From: UBA2965 sp036526135
GTDB taxonomy: Bacteria > Pseudomonadota > Gammaproteobacteria > Pseudomonadales > Azotimanducaceae
DNA: 6,356 nucleotides
Direction: 5' to 3'
Assembly (NCBI GenBank): GCA_036526135.1
Contig: DATCZA010000054.1
Span: 1 to 6,356, forward strand
Position numbers and translations under genes: made by a program. Of the stretch, positions 6,304-6,356 are shown in pieces (positions within the stretch are counted from its first letter, which is position 1; every line of letters starts with the position of its first letter). The notes under the pieces were generated by a model. The model searched no databases. It had not been told where the DNA came from and saw only the letters and a program-made list of their open reading frames with translations.

Positions 6304-6324
6304 CTGCGCCGAGAACCGGCGCAG
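6304..6324 (-). other. Stem-loop upstream of the DUF11-type gene
   Basis: An 8-bp perfect stem (CTGCGCCG, 6304-6311, with CGGCGCAG, 6317-6324) closes a 5-base loop. It lies 23 bases upstream of the TTG at 6281 on the minus strand. With no T-run it is not a standard terminator; it could end an upstream transcript, act in the leader, or overlap a promoter. Bases 6282-6356 contain no other supported feature. Confidence 0.4.
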
Positions 6325-6356
6325 AGGCGGACAAATCCCTTACATCGGGGAAAACA

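Noticed and set aside
1..6356. CRISPR arrays, tRNA or rRNA genes, insertion sequences, attachment sites, riboswitches
   Set aside because: I looked on both strands and saw no regularly spaced repeats, cloverleaf or rRNA-like stretches, transposase motifs, terminal inverted repeats or known riboswitch cores.

Overview
This is a GC-rich window from what looks like a Gram-negative bacterium, most likely a proteobacterium. The signs are several Sec signal peptides, an outer-membrane PgaA-type exporter, secreted proteins rich in paired cysteines, and repeat domains typical of the cell surface. No rRNA, tRNA, transposase or CRISPR array is present, so the organism cannot be named more closely. Five genes are supported, and four of them code for exported or envelope proteins.

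Layout: (1) 1-684, minus strand: the first 228 codons of a TPR protein whose pattern fits PgaA, the exporter of poly-beta-1,6-N-acetyl-glucosamine (PNAG); it runs off the left edge. (2) 685-922: spacer with a strong stem-loop behind the protease gene and a perfect dyad in the leader of the PgaA-like gene. (3) 923-2680, minus: a complete secreted subtilisin-family (S8) protease with prodomain, catalytic domain, a run of 12 glycines and a C-terminal Ig-like domain. (4) 2681-2956: spacer with weak hairpins. (5) 2957-3166, minus: a 69-residue protein of unknown function. (6) 3167-3396: divergent control region. (7) 3397-4746, plus: a secreted TolB/PD40-type beta-propeller protein with a Pro/Glu linker and its own copy of the Ig-like domain. 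(8) 4747-4850: convergent spacer with a bidirectional terminator. (9) 4851-6281, minus: a repeat protein of DUF11 type whose N-terminus is missing or anomalous, followed by 75 bases containing a stem-loop.

How they fit together: the clearest link is that the protease and the beta-propeller protein, divergently oriented and separated by a small gene, end in homologous domains of about 105 residues joined by unlike low-complexity linkers. This suggests a common module that takes different secreted cargoes to the same place or ligand. The DUF11 protein and the PgaA-like exporter are also envelope genes, so the window reads as an accessory cell-surface or matrix region. A joint function is inference from gene proximity and the shared domain only.
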